A stretch of DNA of 32,493 bases, from positions 1-32,493 of the forward strand of contig JAGOVF010000023.1 in the NCBI GenBank assembly GCA_018060885.1, in the 5' to 3' direction. The stretch's first letter is position 1; each line of letters opens with the position of its first letter. A program made the position numbers and the translations under genes. Under the pieces are notes generated by a model that saw only the letters and a list, made by a program, of their open reading frames with translations, ran no database searches and was not told the DNA's origin. Positions 18,314 to 26,476 of the stretch are shown here, in pieces. The DNA is from Oligoflexales bacterium. GTDB lineage: Bacteria > Bdellovibrionota_B > Oligoflexia > Oligoflexales > JAGOVF01.

Positions 18314-19390
18314 TTATCGCAATTTCAAGCTGAGAAGACCTATCATCGCCAGCAGACAAGATATGATCCAAAAGCGCACGATGATTTTTGGCTCTGGCCA
18401 GCCTTTGAGCTCAAAGTGGTGATGTATGGGAGCCATGCGAAACACGCGCTTTCCAGTCATCTTAAACGAAAAAACTTGCGCGATGACTGAAACAGCTACG
18501 ACGACGAATATTCCGCCAATAATAGACAGTAGAATCTCGTGTTTTGTAAATACAGCAATTGCGCCCAAGGCCCCACCTAACGGCAGTGATCCTACGTCTC
18601 CCATAAAGACTTGCGCAGGATAAGAATTGTACCAAAGAAAGCCTAAACCAGCCCCAACAAGGCAGGCAGAAAAAATTGCAAGTTCGCCAGATCCAGCAAG
18701 ATAAGGATAGTTTAAATAATCCGCGATGTATTTATGGCCAGTGACATAACTTAAAACACACAGTGTTGCCGCGGTGGTCATGACTGGGCCTATAGCTAGG
18801 CCATCAAGGCCGTCGGTGAGATTCACCGCATTACTTGCTCCAACTATGACCAGAACAGAAAAAGGTATATAGAACCAACCCAGATCAATGCGTAGGTTCT
18901 TAAAAAAAGGAAAAAGCAGCTCGGTGTTTTGTTCTGAGAAATACTGAAATGCAACGACTACCACTGTGGCAATTCCTATCTCTCCTAACAATCTTATGCG
19001 GCCCGATAGGCCTTTAGTATTTTTCTTTGAAACTTTTAAGTAATCGTCGAAAAATCCAATGATGCCGTATCCCAAAGTAAGAAAAAATACACACCAAAAA
19101 TATATATTACTTAAATCCATCCAAAAAAAAGCCGGCAGCAAAACTGCAGTAAGAATGAGCCCGCCGCCCATTGTTGGAGTGCCCGCTTTCGAAAAATGGC
19201 TTTTTGGGCCATCATCGCGGACTTTTTGGCCAATTTGTTTTTCTTTTAGTTTGCGAATAAACCACGGCGATAGAAGCAGACTAATAAACAAAGCAGTGAT
19301 AAGCGCAACGCCGGCGCGAAAAGTAATATAACGACCGACATTCAATGCAGTAAATTGCTCAGAGAATTTTAAAAACAAGTGGTAGAGCAT
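18314..19390 (-). CDS. mraY: Phospho-N-acetylmuramoyl-pentapeptide transferase MraY
   Basis: MraY transfers phospho-MurNAc-pentapeptide to undecaprenyl phosphate, forming lipid I in the inner membrane. The 358-residue polytopic protein has the family's key motifs: GTPTMGG early on, GFFDDYLKVSKKNTKGL, NLTDGLDGLAIGP with its catalytic Asp residues, FMGDVGSLPLGG, and the C-terminal APIHHHFELKGW histidine motif. Length and topology are ordinary. It sits 36 bp after murE, exactly where murF would normally lie. Confidence 0.98.
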   Translation of the reverse strand: MLYHLFLKFSEQFTALNVGRYITFRAGVALITALFISLLLSPWFIRKLKEKQIGQKVRDDGPKSHFSKAGTPTMGGGLILTAVLLPAFFWMDLSNIYFWCVFFLTLGYGIIGFFDDYLKVSKKNTKGLSGRIRLLGEIGIATVVVVAFQYFSEQNTELLFPFFKNLRIDLGWFYIPFSVLVIVGASNAVNLTDGLDGLAIGPVMTTAATLCVLSYVTGHKYIADYLNYPYLAGSGELAIFSACLVGAGLGFLWYNSYPAQVFMGDVGSLPLGGALGAIAVFTKHEILLSIIGGIFVVVAVSVIAQVFSFKMTGKRVFRMAPIHHHFELKGWPEPKIIVRFWIISCLLAMIGLLSLKLR

Positions 19391-19426
19391 ACTAAATCCA
19401 AAAAGTTATAGTTTTAACAAAGATTT

Positions 19427-20989
19427 TCACATTTCTGATTTTGTTGCAAGCCTCGAGATTAGCAACTGTCGCGCTGTAGATGGATCTGAAAATTCAAAAA
19501 TTTGATCGCCAATAATTTGGTAATTTTCGTGGCCCTTGCCAGCTATTAAAACAATGTCGTTAGTCTGCGCGCTAAGCAAAGCCGCACCAATTGCCTGCTT
19601 GCGATCAGGTATCAGCTGCGCAGCTTTTGGATTCGAAAAACCAGAATAAATATCAGAGAAAATTTGCTCGCTGCTTTCTTTTCGGGGATTGTCGCTTGTT
19701 ACTATGATCTTGTCTGCAAGGCGCTCTGCTACTGCCGCCATTTTGGGGCGTTTTCCTCTATCCCTATCTCCTCCACAACCAAATACAAGCCAAAGCTTAT
19801 TTGGCGAAAGCTGCCTAAGCGCTAAAAGACACTTTTCCAAGGCGTCGGGGCTGTGGGCGTAGTCCACAAACACGAGAACTTCTTCGTTTTCATCGTTTTT
19901 ATTGACCTTGACCAGCTCGAGGCGACCTGGAACCTGCGGCACTTTTTGCCAAAGCGCCGGTTCCAGCAGCTGCCCGCATGTAGCATGAACGAGCAAAAGC
20001 GCAGCGCAGAAATTTTCCGCCGCATAGTCGGCAAATAGACCAAGCTCAGAGCTTGCTTCAATGTTTTGATAGTGAATGTAAAGATGTTTGCGTTGATTGG
20101 TTTGTGCCAGCGCGGTTAATTTGTATTGAGCAAAGTTAAAAGTATCAGGCATAGCGACAGGCGTCGAAGAGCTGTAGCAACTGACTTTTGCAAAAGAAGG
20201 GATTTGTGGAAAGTTCGGCAAGCTGCCTGATAAAAAAATCTTACATCCAGGTTCTAAATATTTTTCTGTGAATAACTCGCATTTGGCGTCCCAGTAGGCC
20301 TGCATCGTTTGGTGGTAATCAAGATGGTCTTGACTAAAACTAGAAAACGCGACGGCTTTGAATTTAAGCCCGAGAAGTTTATGCATGCTCAAAGCGTGCG
20401 AAGAGACTTCCATGATCAAATATTTAATTCCCACATCGCGCATTTCTGCAAAGTATTTAAAAAGCTCTGGTGGGTCTGGAGTTGTAAGAGAAGATGGATA
20501 GATTTTATCATCGATGTAGACACCTAAGGTTCCGATGAGTCCGCTACGAATTCCCTTGAGCGCCAACATTTTATGAGTGAGAAAGGCGATACTGGTCTTA
20601 CCATTTGTACCTGTTATGCCTAAAATCGATAATTCTAATTCAGGTCTGCGAAAGCTAAGTGAGCTAATTATGGCCCAAGCCCCGCGCGCATCGGAGACAA
20701 TTAAGACGCGTTTTTTATTTACTAAAGGTGCTGCGGCTATTTCATCACTGCGCTCGCAAATAACAAGAGCCACGCCTTTTTTAAGCACTTCTTTAATAAA
20801 ACTATGCCCATCGTGCTGAACACCAGGATAGGCTATAAAAACACCGTCTTTTTGCACTTTTCTTGAGTCACAAGTGAAGCTTGGAAACGCAATATTTTCT
20901 AAAGGATCACCCTCGTAGCGCAAGAAAAGACCCAGCGCTTTTAGGCGCGCAAAAAGATCTCGCAAATGAATGGCTTCTTGTTTAGCCAT
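19427..20989 (-). CDS. murE: UDP-MurNAc-tripeptide ligase MurE, meso-diaminopimelate type
   Basis: MurE adds the third amino acid to UDP-MurNAc-L-Ala-D-Glu. It has 520 residues. The N-terminal TCDSRKVQKDGVFIAYPG motif is typical of MurE. The ATP loop is TGTNGKTS (126-133), DHLDYHQTM is the central motif, and the DNPR motif (433-436) marks meso-diaminopimelate specificity, as in Gram-negative bacteria. The ATG overlaps the end of ftsI by 8 bp. No murF follows. This MurE shows no fused MurF domain, so D-Ala-D-Ala addition must be encoded elsewhere. Confidence 0.97.
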   Translation of the reverse strand: MAKQEAIHLRDLFARLKALGLFLRYEGDPLENIAFPSFTCDSRKVQKDGVFIAYPGVQHDGHSFIKEVLKKGVALVICERSDEIAAAPLVNKKRVLIVSDARGAWAIISSLSFRRPELELSILGITGTNGKTSIAFLTHKMLALKGIRSGLIGTLGVYIDDKIYPSSLTTPDPPELFKYFAEMRDVGIKYLIMEVSSHALSMHKLLGLKFKAVAFSSFSQDHLDYHQTMQAYWDAKCELFTEKYLEPGCKIFLSGSLPNFPQIPSFAKVSCYSSSTPVAMPDTFNFAQYKLTALAQTNQRKHLYIHYQNIEASSELGLFADYAAENFCAALLLVHATCGQLLEPALWQKVPQVPGRLELVKVNKNDENEEVLVFVDYAHSPDALEKCLLALRQLSPNKLWLVFGCGGDRDRGKRPKMAAVAERLADKIIVTSDNPRKESSEQIFSDIYSGFSNPKAAQLIPDRKQAIGAALLSAQTNDIVLIAGKGHENYQIIGDQIFEFSDPSTARQLLISRLATKSEM

Positions 20990-22802
20990 TTTTCTTTTTT
21001 TTGTCTGTCATCGAAACCTCTGATACGGGCGTGATTTTATCTGGCGCAACGTTCAAATATTTTAAAGTAGCCTCGGCTATTTCTTTAAAAATAGGAGCCG
21101 CATGCACGCCGCCATAATAGGGCTTTACTTTAGGTTCATCAACAACGACATAGATGACGATATGCGGGTCTTTTGCCGGAGCAAAGCCAGCAAAACTCGC
21201 AAGTCGCTTGTCAGGAGAATATGTTTTTAATATGGGGTCGACTTTTTCCGAGGTTCCCGTCTTGCCAGCTACCGTAAAGTGCTCGGTAGCAGCTGACCTG
21301 CCGGTTCCAAGAGTTACAGAAGCGGCGAGCATTTTTTTAAGCTGCTCGGCAGTTTTTGGAGAAAACACCCGCTGTATTTTTTTGCTATAAAACTGCTTAA
21401 GAACTTCTCCGCTTGGCGAGCTAATTTTTTCGAGCAAATAGGGTTCAAGCAAATCGCCGCCATTTGCAATGCTGCCATAGGCTTGCACAATTTCTAGTCC
21501 CGTTGCCATAGAACCTTGGCCAAAAGAAATATTGGCGAAGCGTATGGGCCGCCACTTTGTCCAATCTTGCAAAGAACCACGGCTCTCACCCGGTAGTTTC
21601 AGTCTCGACAAACCCGCGCCAAATCCGACCTTCATGAACTCTTCATAAAGCTGACGCTCGCCCAGTCTTTTTGCAAGTTTGAAGGTGCAAACATTGCTAG
21701 AGTGCACCAAAACTTCTTCTGTTGTTTGCAAAGTGTCTTTCGGGTGATCATCCCGAATCGCTACGCCGCGAGAAATTTGCAGTCGGCCATTTTCGCAGTT
21801 ATGTTTTTCTTCAGGATAGACCAAGCCCTTTTCTAGGGCAGCGCCAATTACGAACGGCTTTACTACTGATCCGGGTTCAAAGGCATCTTGTAGCGCATAG
21901 TTTTTCGCTTCGGAAATTTTAAGAGGGCCATTTTTGTTTGGATTAAAATTAGGATAGTTTGCAATCGCAAGAATTTGGCCACTGTGAGGGTCGGAAACAA
22001 TGGCAAAGCCGCTCTTTCCCCTCGACTTAGCAACACCAGTGCTTAAGGCGCTTTCAGCAATAGACTGAATGGCGCGATCGATAGATAGGTGTAGGTTATT
22101 ACCAGGGCGCTCTGGCGAGACAATATCAGCTTCCAGATAAATTGGTTTTGAACGGGCATCAATCTGCGGATACAGCTTTGCTGATTCGCCACGCAAAAAG
22201 CTGTCGTAACTTAGTTCAAGACCAGCAAGACCGCGATTATCAATTCCGACAAGGCCTACGAGATTGCCAGCCGCAGCTTGGGTTGGGTAAAAACGGCCCG
22301 GTTCTTTTTTAATAAAGACACCAGGAATCTCTAAACTTTGCAGAGAATCGGCGGCGCTTTGACTGATTTGCCGCTTAAGCCAAGCAAAGTAGCTATCACG
22401 CTCAGCGAGTTCTCTAACCTTACTTTGCGGAATGCCGAGGATGCGGCTTATTTGTTCTTGTTGCTTGCGAAGTGGTTTAAAAATTTTTGGATTTATAAAT
22501 GCTGAAGGTTTTAAGACGCTAATCGCCAAGGGCTCGCCGCGGCGATCAAATATAAAACCACGATAGGGCGTGAGTTCTATTTCTTTTTGGTATTGGCGGA
22601 CACTAATTAAGTCTAAGCGAGCAGATTCCGGTGGAAACAGCGTTAATATACTAGCCCGCACAATAAAAACAATATACGCCAGCAAAAATCCCAAAAAAAC
22701 GACAGCCCCTCGTCTCTCGAAAAACAAACCGGGTCGAGCCTTTGGATTTAGGCTGAGTCGATAAAGCAAATTCTTAAAATATTTAAAAAGCGACGCTATC
22801 AC
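20982..22802 (-). CDS. ftsI: Septal peptidoglycan transpeptidase FtsI (PBP3)
   Basis: FtsI is a class B penicillin-binding protein that cross-links septal peptidoglycan. The 606-residue protein has a short cytoplasmic tail, a membrane span (about 33-50), a pedestal domain beginning YRGFIFDRRGEPLA, and the transpeptidase domain with S312-VVK (active-site Ser), SSN (368-370) and KTGTS (514-518). The C-terminus ends in a lysine-rich tail (TDKKKKNG). The start is GTG at 22802, overlapping the ftsL TGA (GTGA). There is no clear Shine-Dalgarno, consistent with translational coupling to ftsL. Confidence 0.97.
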   Translation of the reverse strand: MIASLFKYFKNLLYRLSLNPKARPGLFFERRGAVVFLGFLLAYIVFIVRASILTLFPPESARLDLISVRQYQKEIELTPYRGFIFDRRGEPLAISVLKPSAFINPKIFKPLRKQQEQISRILGIPQSKVRELAERDSYFAWLKRQISQSAADSLQSLEIPGVFIKKEPGRFYPTQAAAGNLVGLVGIDNRGLAGLELSYDSFLRGESAKLYPQIDARSKPIYLEADIVSPERPGNNLHLSIDRAIQSIAESALSTGVAKSRGKSGFAIVSDPHSGQILAIANYPNFNPNKNGPLKISEAKNYALQDAFEPGSVVKPFVIGAALEKGLVYPEEKHNCENGRLQISRGVAIRDDHPKDTLQTTEEVLVHSSNVCTFKLAKRLGERQLYEEFMKVGFGAGLSRLKLPGESRGSLQDWTKWRPIRFANISFGQGSMATGLEIVQAYGSIANGGDLLEPYLLEKISSPSGEVLKQFYSKKIQRVFSPKTAEQLKKMLAASVTLGTGRSAATEHFTVAGKTGTSEKVDPILKTYSPDKRLASFAGFAPAKDPHIVIYVVVDEPKVKPYYGGVHAAPIFKEIAEATLKYLNVAPDKITPVSEVSMTDKKKKNG

Positions 22803-23074
22803 TTTAATGCCAAGTTTGATTGCCCCTGTTTTTTATGATTTATCTTACCATATGCCATGATGACCAGGTGCTCTTTTGTCGTTAATTTTTCTAAATTCAT
22901 ATTGAGCTGGCTTTGCTGCTCTAGAAGCTCGATTTCATGGTGTTTGAGCTCGCCGATGGAATAACCGACTTTTGTCATTTCATAGGACATGTAGATGCTA
23001 AAAAAAGCTAATGCTACTGTCGTTGCAAAAGAAAATTTCATCAAGTTAGGCACCATTTTTTTTGAAAAACGCAT
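22799..23074 (-). CDS. ftsL: Cell-division protein FtsL
   Basis: FtsL is a small bitopic divisome protein. The 91 residues have a basic start, one membrane span (about 13-30) and a periplasmic coiled coil (IGELKHHEIELLEQQSQLNM). Sequence conservation is poor in this family; the call rests on size, topology and position between rsmH and ftsI. AGGG lies 6 nt before the ATG. Confidence 0.85.
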   Translation of the reverse strand: MRFSKKMVPNLMKFSFATTVALAFFSIYMSYEMTKVGYSIGELKHHEIELLEQQSQLNMNLEKLTTKEHLVIMAYGKINHKKQGQSNLALK

Positions 23075-23086
23075 ATTGAGCCCTTT

Positions 23087-24040
23087 TTACGCTAAAGTAT
23101 TTTTTTCTAAAATTCTTAACTTCGCACTACGCGAACGTGGGTTACTTTCTTGTTCTTCATCACTAGGCACTAAGGGAAATGGCTTTATGAGCGACGCTTT
23201 TGCAGTAATTGTAGGTTGCACGGGAAGGTGCCGAAAGAAGCGCTCTTCTTTCGTAGCAGCGCTTTGCCCAGCCAGCTCGCGAAAACTGTTTTTAACAATG
23301 CGGTCTTCAAGAGAGTGAAATGCAATAATGCCGAGGCGACCCTTTTCGGCTAGGACGTCAAAAGCAGAGTTGATAAAAACTTTAAGTTCTGTGAGTTCTT
23401 CGTTTATATAGATTCTAAGACCTTGAAATACTTTCGTAGCTGGGTGTTTTTTACTCGCGCCGTAAGGCGAATTTTTTTTAATGAACTCTGCCAAATCATG
23501 CGTATCTTCAAATAATTTTGATGCACGGCGTTCGACGATTTTTTTTGCATAAAAGCGCGCACGGGGCTCTTCGCCAAAATGAAAAAAAATATCAGCAAGT
23601 TCTTCGGCACTATATTCATTGATGACAGTCGCGGCACTTAACTTTTGCGCTTGATCCATCCGCATATCTAGGGGGCCATTTTTCATAAAGGAAAATCCGC
23701 GTTCAGCTATATCGAGTTGTGGGCTGGATACTCCAATGTCTGCACAAACTGCGTTGACCTTACCCATGAGGCCATTCCGTTCGGCAAATTCTTTAATTTT
23801 AGAAAACTCGCTTTTCTCTAACACAAGATTTTGACTTTCTATTTCTTTGGCGAACTCCGTCTTTCCATAACTAATAGCATCGCTATCTCTATCAAAAGCA
23901 TAGACCCGCCCTTCACGACCAACTGCAGCAAGCAATGCGCGGGCATGGCCGCCGCGCCCAAAGGTACAATCCATGACGATGTCGCCGTTCTTGATATTCA
24001 TTCCATCGACCAATTCGTTCAAAAGCACGCTTATATGCAC
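23087..24040 (-). CDS. rsmH: 16S rRNA (cytosine-1402-N4)-methyltransferase RsmH
   Basis: RsmH methylates the N4 position of C1402 in 16S rRNA. The 317-residue protein starts MHISVLLNELVDGM, the standard family opening (HxxVLLxE). The S-adenosylmethionine loop is DCTFGRGGHARALL (24-37), with later motifs DIGVSSPQLD and FHSLEDRIVK, and the typical end NPRSRSAKLRILEK. The start is GTG at 24040, which fits the family N-terminus, with AAGG 10 nt upstream. It is second in the cluster, 13 bp after mraZ. Confidence 0.97.
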   Translation of the reverse strand: MHISVLLNELVDGMNIKNGDIVMDCTFGRGGHARALLAAVGREGRVYAFDRDSDAISYGKTEFAKEIESQNLVLEKSEFSKIKEFAERNGLMGKVNAVCADIGVSSPQLDIAERGFSFMKNGPLDMRMDQAQKLSAATVINEYSAEELADIFFHFGEEPRARFYAKKIVERRASKLFEDTHDLAEFIKKNSPYGASKKHPATKVFQGLRIYINEELTELKVFINSAFDVLAEKGRLGIIAFHSLEDRIVKNSFRELAGQSAATKEERFFRHLPVQPTITAKASLIKPFPLVPSDEEQESNPRSRSAKLRILEKNTLA

Positions 24041-24053
24041 AAAAAGTAAGCCT

Positions 24054-24500
24054 TTATAAATTCATCCCAAGATCAGATACTGCGCTAGCTAAGCTTTCAA
24101 ACTGCGAAGAGATTTCTTTGAACACTGTATTCCAGCGTTCGTCGCTCCAGATTTCAAATTTGCTTAACTGCCCAACAATAAAACAATCTTTTTTTAATCC
24201 CGCAAACTCACGCTGACTAGCGGATATCAGAATTCTACCCGCTTTGTCTAGCTGGCATTCTTGTGCCCCAGAAATAAAATAACGCTGAAATGCCCGTACT
24301 TTAGGGTTGAGCTGTTCCAAATTTGCGAGCTTAGCTTCGAGTATTTTCCATTCTTCAAGCGTATAAGCCGCTAAGCATTGGTCAAAAATTGTCACAATAA
24401 TAGTCGAGTCACCACTTTCGACGATATTTTCGCGAAACTTGGCGGGGATCGAAAGACGCCCTTTTTCATCAATACTGTGTTCAAACAATCCGCGAAACAA
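24054..24500 (-). CDS. mraZ: Transcriptional regulator MraZ
   Basis: MraZ is a ring-forming DNA-binding protein that represses the dcw cluster through repeats in its own promoter region. The 148 residues contain the two tandem SpoVT/AbrB-like motifs: SIDEKGRLSIPAKFRE near the start and QLDKAGRILISASQRE in the second half, with FEIWSDERW after it. The start is TTG at 24500, giving the family opening FRGLFEHSIDEKGRL; a weak AGGCGG lies about 6 nt upstream. It is the first gene of the cluster and is probably self-regulated through the boxes at 24545-24562. Confidence 0.96.
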   Translation of the reverse strand: MFRGLFEHSIDEKGRLSIPAKFRENIVESGDSTIIVTIFDQCLAAYTLEEWKILEAKLANLEQLNPKVRAFQRYFISGAQECQLDKAGRILISASQREFAGLKKDCFIVGQLSKFEIWSDERWNTVFKEISSQFESLASAVSDLGMNL

Positions 24501-24544
24501 AATTTCCGCCTGTCAAATTTGTTAAAAAGCGAAATAGCTTTTGC

Positions 24545-24562
24545 CCCACTTTCTCCCACTTT
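24545..24562 (-). promoter_or_regulatory. MraZ operator, two direct repeats
   Basis: On the minus strand AAAGTGGG occurs twice (24562-24555 and 24552-24545) at exactly 10-bp spacing, matching the known MraZ-box pattern of GTGG-type direct repeats spaced about one helical turn apart. They lie immediately behind the -10 box, where a bound MraZ ring would block transcription. A third, weaker repeat (AAAAGC) may follow. Confidence 0.8.
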
Positions 24563-24571
24563 CCTCCTCTC

Positions 24572-24601
24572 ATCATAACGAATTTTGAAAAATCAGGTCA
24601 A
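24572..24601 (-). promoter_or_regulatory. Promoter of the mraZ (dcw) operon
   Basis: On the minus strand TTGACC (24601-24596) and TATGAT (24577-24572) are good -35 and -10 hexamers with an 18-nt spacer. Transcription would start near 24565, about 65 nt before the mraZ TTG and directly at the MraZ boxes. Confidence 0.7.
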
Positions 24602-24738
24602 TCAATGGGCTTCAATTGGAATTGTGGAATTATAAAAAATTATTCTTTTGTTTCATCGCGGTCGGACTTTAGCCGCTATTTTGCGAATTAGAAAAATAAT
24701 GAATTACCACAATGGTTGATTTAGGCAAGTTCTGCCTC

Positions 24739-24767
24739 TTGAAATGAAGCTAAATAAGCAATGTAAT
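24739..24767 (+). promoter_or_regulatory. Probable promoter of the LysM lipoprotein gene
   Basis: TTGAAA (24739-24744) and TGTAAT (24762-24767) are near-consensus hexamers with a 17-nt spacer. The start would be near 24774, about 58 nt before the ATG at 24832. Together with the mraZ promoter it forms a divergent regulatory region from 24501 to 24831. No coding potential was seen in that gap. Confidence 0.55.
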
Positions 24768-24831
24768 AAATTAAAGAAGATTTTTCTTTTTCCGATCCGC
24801 TGGTCAGGCATTTTAACAAGGGAGGTAGTTT

Positions 24832-25890
24832 ATGAGGCTAAGATTACTTAGCCCCAAAGCGTGGCTGTCACTGCTATTGATGTTGCAGTTGACGCAATGG
24901 GGCTGCTCGAGCTCATCTGAAGAAGGTGATGAACTCGAGAATTCAGACGCGGAAGAAGCGGCTGAGGTGGATGGTGAAGAGGGCGACGAAGGTGTAGAGA
25001 ACGAAGAGGGCGAAGTAGAAGAAGGTGCTGAGTCCGAAGAAGGTGAAACAGAAGAAGGTGCTGAGTCTGAAGAAGGCGCGGACGAGTCTATGGATGAAGA
25101 CTCAGAGGCAACTGAAGAAGACGCTGGCGAAGACCTAACTAATGCAAGCCAGGGCGAAGAGTCAGAGGCAGATTTGCAACAAATTATCAGCGAGCTAAAT
25201 GAAAACTCAGCTGGTAATGAGGCTTATGCCGCAAATCAAGCGCCAATGAGTCAAGGTGCAGCGAATTCACAAAACATGGTTAATCTCGCAACAACACCGG
25301 CAGCTGAAGCAGTTCCGATGAATAGCGCGATGCCAGCAAATCCAGAAGTTCCAATGAGCAACAGCATGCCAGCTGAAAGTGTTCCTATGGCGGCTCCGGT
25401 TGCAGTGTCGGGCAGCTTTTTGCCAGAAATGGGTTCAAAAATGCCTTACATCGTTCAAAAGGGTGAGACCCTAGCTAAAATTTCAGCAAAAATTTATGGC
25501 TCAGAAGACAAATGGTCAGACATTCAAACATTAAGCAGCATTGAAAATGCCGATCGCATTTTCCCAGGTGATGTTGTGTACTACCAACTCAATGAGCAAA
25601 CAATGGCTTTCGCTCAAACCTATGAGTCTGCGCCACGCAAAGAAGTGACTGTAGCAGCTGGTGAAACTTTATCAACTATTGCAGACCGAGTGTACGGAAA
25701 TGCAAAAGCTTGGAAATTCATCTGGAGACAAAACGGTAATATCGACAATCCTGATTTATTATCAGTAGGTCAAATTGTCTATTACGTAGAGTACAAAGAT
25801 GGCGAACTTGCTTCTATAAAAGCACCTGCAAAAAAGTATGACTTAAGCAGTAAAAGTGTTTTTGTTAAGTCAGTAAAGAAAATTTCTTAG
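24832..25890 (+). CDS. Acidic LysM-domain lipoprotein, function unknown
   Basis: The 352-residue protein starts with a basic, then hydrophobic signal sequence ending LTQWGC (Cys25), a plausible but imperfect lipobox. Residues about 30-114 are extremely Glu/Asp-rich (EEG, ESEEG repeats), followed by a Pro/Met/Ala/Ser-rich linker with repeated VPM and NSMPA motifs. Two LysM domains end the protein: YIVQKGETLAKISAKIYG (about 204-252) and VTVAAGETLSTIADRVYG (about 270-322). LysM binds GlcNAc-containing glycan, so it probably tethers to peptidoglycan from the outer membrane or periplasm. The Shine-Dalgarno GGAGG 6 nt before the ATG is the best in the window, suggesting high expression. Divergent from mraZ; no catalytic domain seen. 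Confidence 0.8.
   Translation: MRLRLLSPKAWLSLLLMLQLTQWGCSSSSEEGDELENSDAEEAAEVDGEEGDEGVENEEGEVEEGAESEEGETEEGAESEEGADESMDEDSEATEEDAGEDLTNASQGEESEADLQQIISELNENSAGNEAYAANQAPMSQGAANSQNMVNLATTPAAEAVPMNSAMPANPEVPMSNSMPAESVPMAAPVAVSGSFLPEMGSKMPYIVQKGETLAKISAKIYGSEDKWSDIQTLSSIENADRIFPGDVVYYQLNEQTMAFAQTYESAPRKEVTVAAGETLSTIADRVYGNAKAWKFIWRQNGNIDNPDLLSVGQIVYYVEYKDGELASIKAPAKKYDLSSKSVFVKSVKKIS
25018..25083 (+). repeat. 33-bp tandem duplication in the acidic region of the lipoprotein gene
   Basis: Two nearly identical 33-bp units (25018-25050 and 25051-25083) encode EEGAESEEGET and EEGAESEEGAD. The period is 11 codons, so the frame is kept. It looks like recent in-frame growth of the acidic tract. Confidence 0.8.
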
Positions 25891-26306
25891 AAAGAGATTT
25901 GCAGCAAAGATTTGTTTTGAATTGAAATGTATATAAGAGATTTTTTAGAATAAAGCAGAGAGTTTTTTGATAGAGTTTAAAAATCAAAAAAAGTTTCAGC
26001 GCCGGAAGATGAAATTGAGCCTTTATAAAAAAACAGAATGTAAAACAGCCTGAGCTCATAAGACTTTCTGATTTATTATAAGAGTAAATTTGTTTTAAGC
26101 GCGAAGAGATTGAATTTAAAACTTAATCAAAAAACCAAGCTTATTCACTTTAAGTACGAAGCGCTCGCCTATACCTACCAGACAAATTCCCACGCTTGTA
26201 AATTGAATAGACAAAGACCAACTACACAAAATTGCATTGCCTATACAACGGCTGCCTATACAAAGCACCTGCCATTAACCAGGGCGCTGCGTCATCCAGA
26301 GTGCTG
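25891..26306. other. Non-coding gap after the LysM gene
   Basis: This A+T-rich stretch separates the LysM gene from the repeat at 26307. I found no convincing gene, tRNA or clear terminator. An open frame at 26110-26346 has low-complexity composition and runs into the palindromic repeat, so it is not supported. GCCTATAC occurs three times (near 26168, 26239 and 26252), without clear meaning. Confidence 0.5.
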
Positions 26307-26468
26307 TGTCATCCTGAGCGAATGCGAAGGATCTAAAGACTATTAAAAGGTCCTTCGCATTCGCTCAGGATGACAGCCAGGTCCTTCGCATTCGCTCAGG
26401 ATGACAGCCAGGTCCTTCGCATTCGCTCAGGATGACAGCCAGGTCCTTCGCATTCGCTCAGGATGACA
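26307..26468. repeat. Palindromic repeat with one left arm and four tandem right arms
   Basis: The left arm (26307-26334) reads TGTCATCCTGAGCGAATGCG and continues AAGGATCT. Four right arms (26348-26375, 26379-26406, 26410-26437, 26441-26468) are its near-perfect reverse complement; the first three are followed by the same 3-nt linker GCC, giving a 31-bp period. Only one of the four can pair with the single left arm. The element ends 8 bp from the stop of the MurU-like gene, where a hairpin could end or protect its mRNA. It belongs to the same family as 12002-12193. Confidence 0.93.
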
Positions 26469-26476
26469 CAGGCGAG

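Noticed and set aside
18312..18371. N-terminal extension of MurD from a TTG
   Set aside because: It overlaps mraY, has no family similarity, and the ATG at 18311 gives the standard start.
26110..26346. Small gene of 78 codons
   Set aside because: The frame has no clear ribosome site, biased low-complexity composition, and runs into the palindromic repeat.
26307..26468. CRISPR-like array
   Set aside because: The units are separated by the same 3-bp linker, there are no variable spacers, and no cas genes are nearby. It fits an amplified palindromic element.
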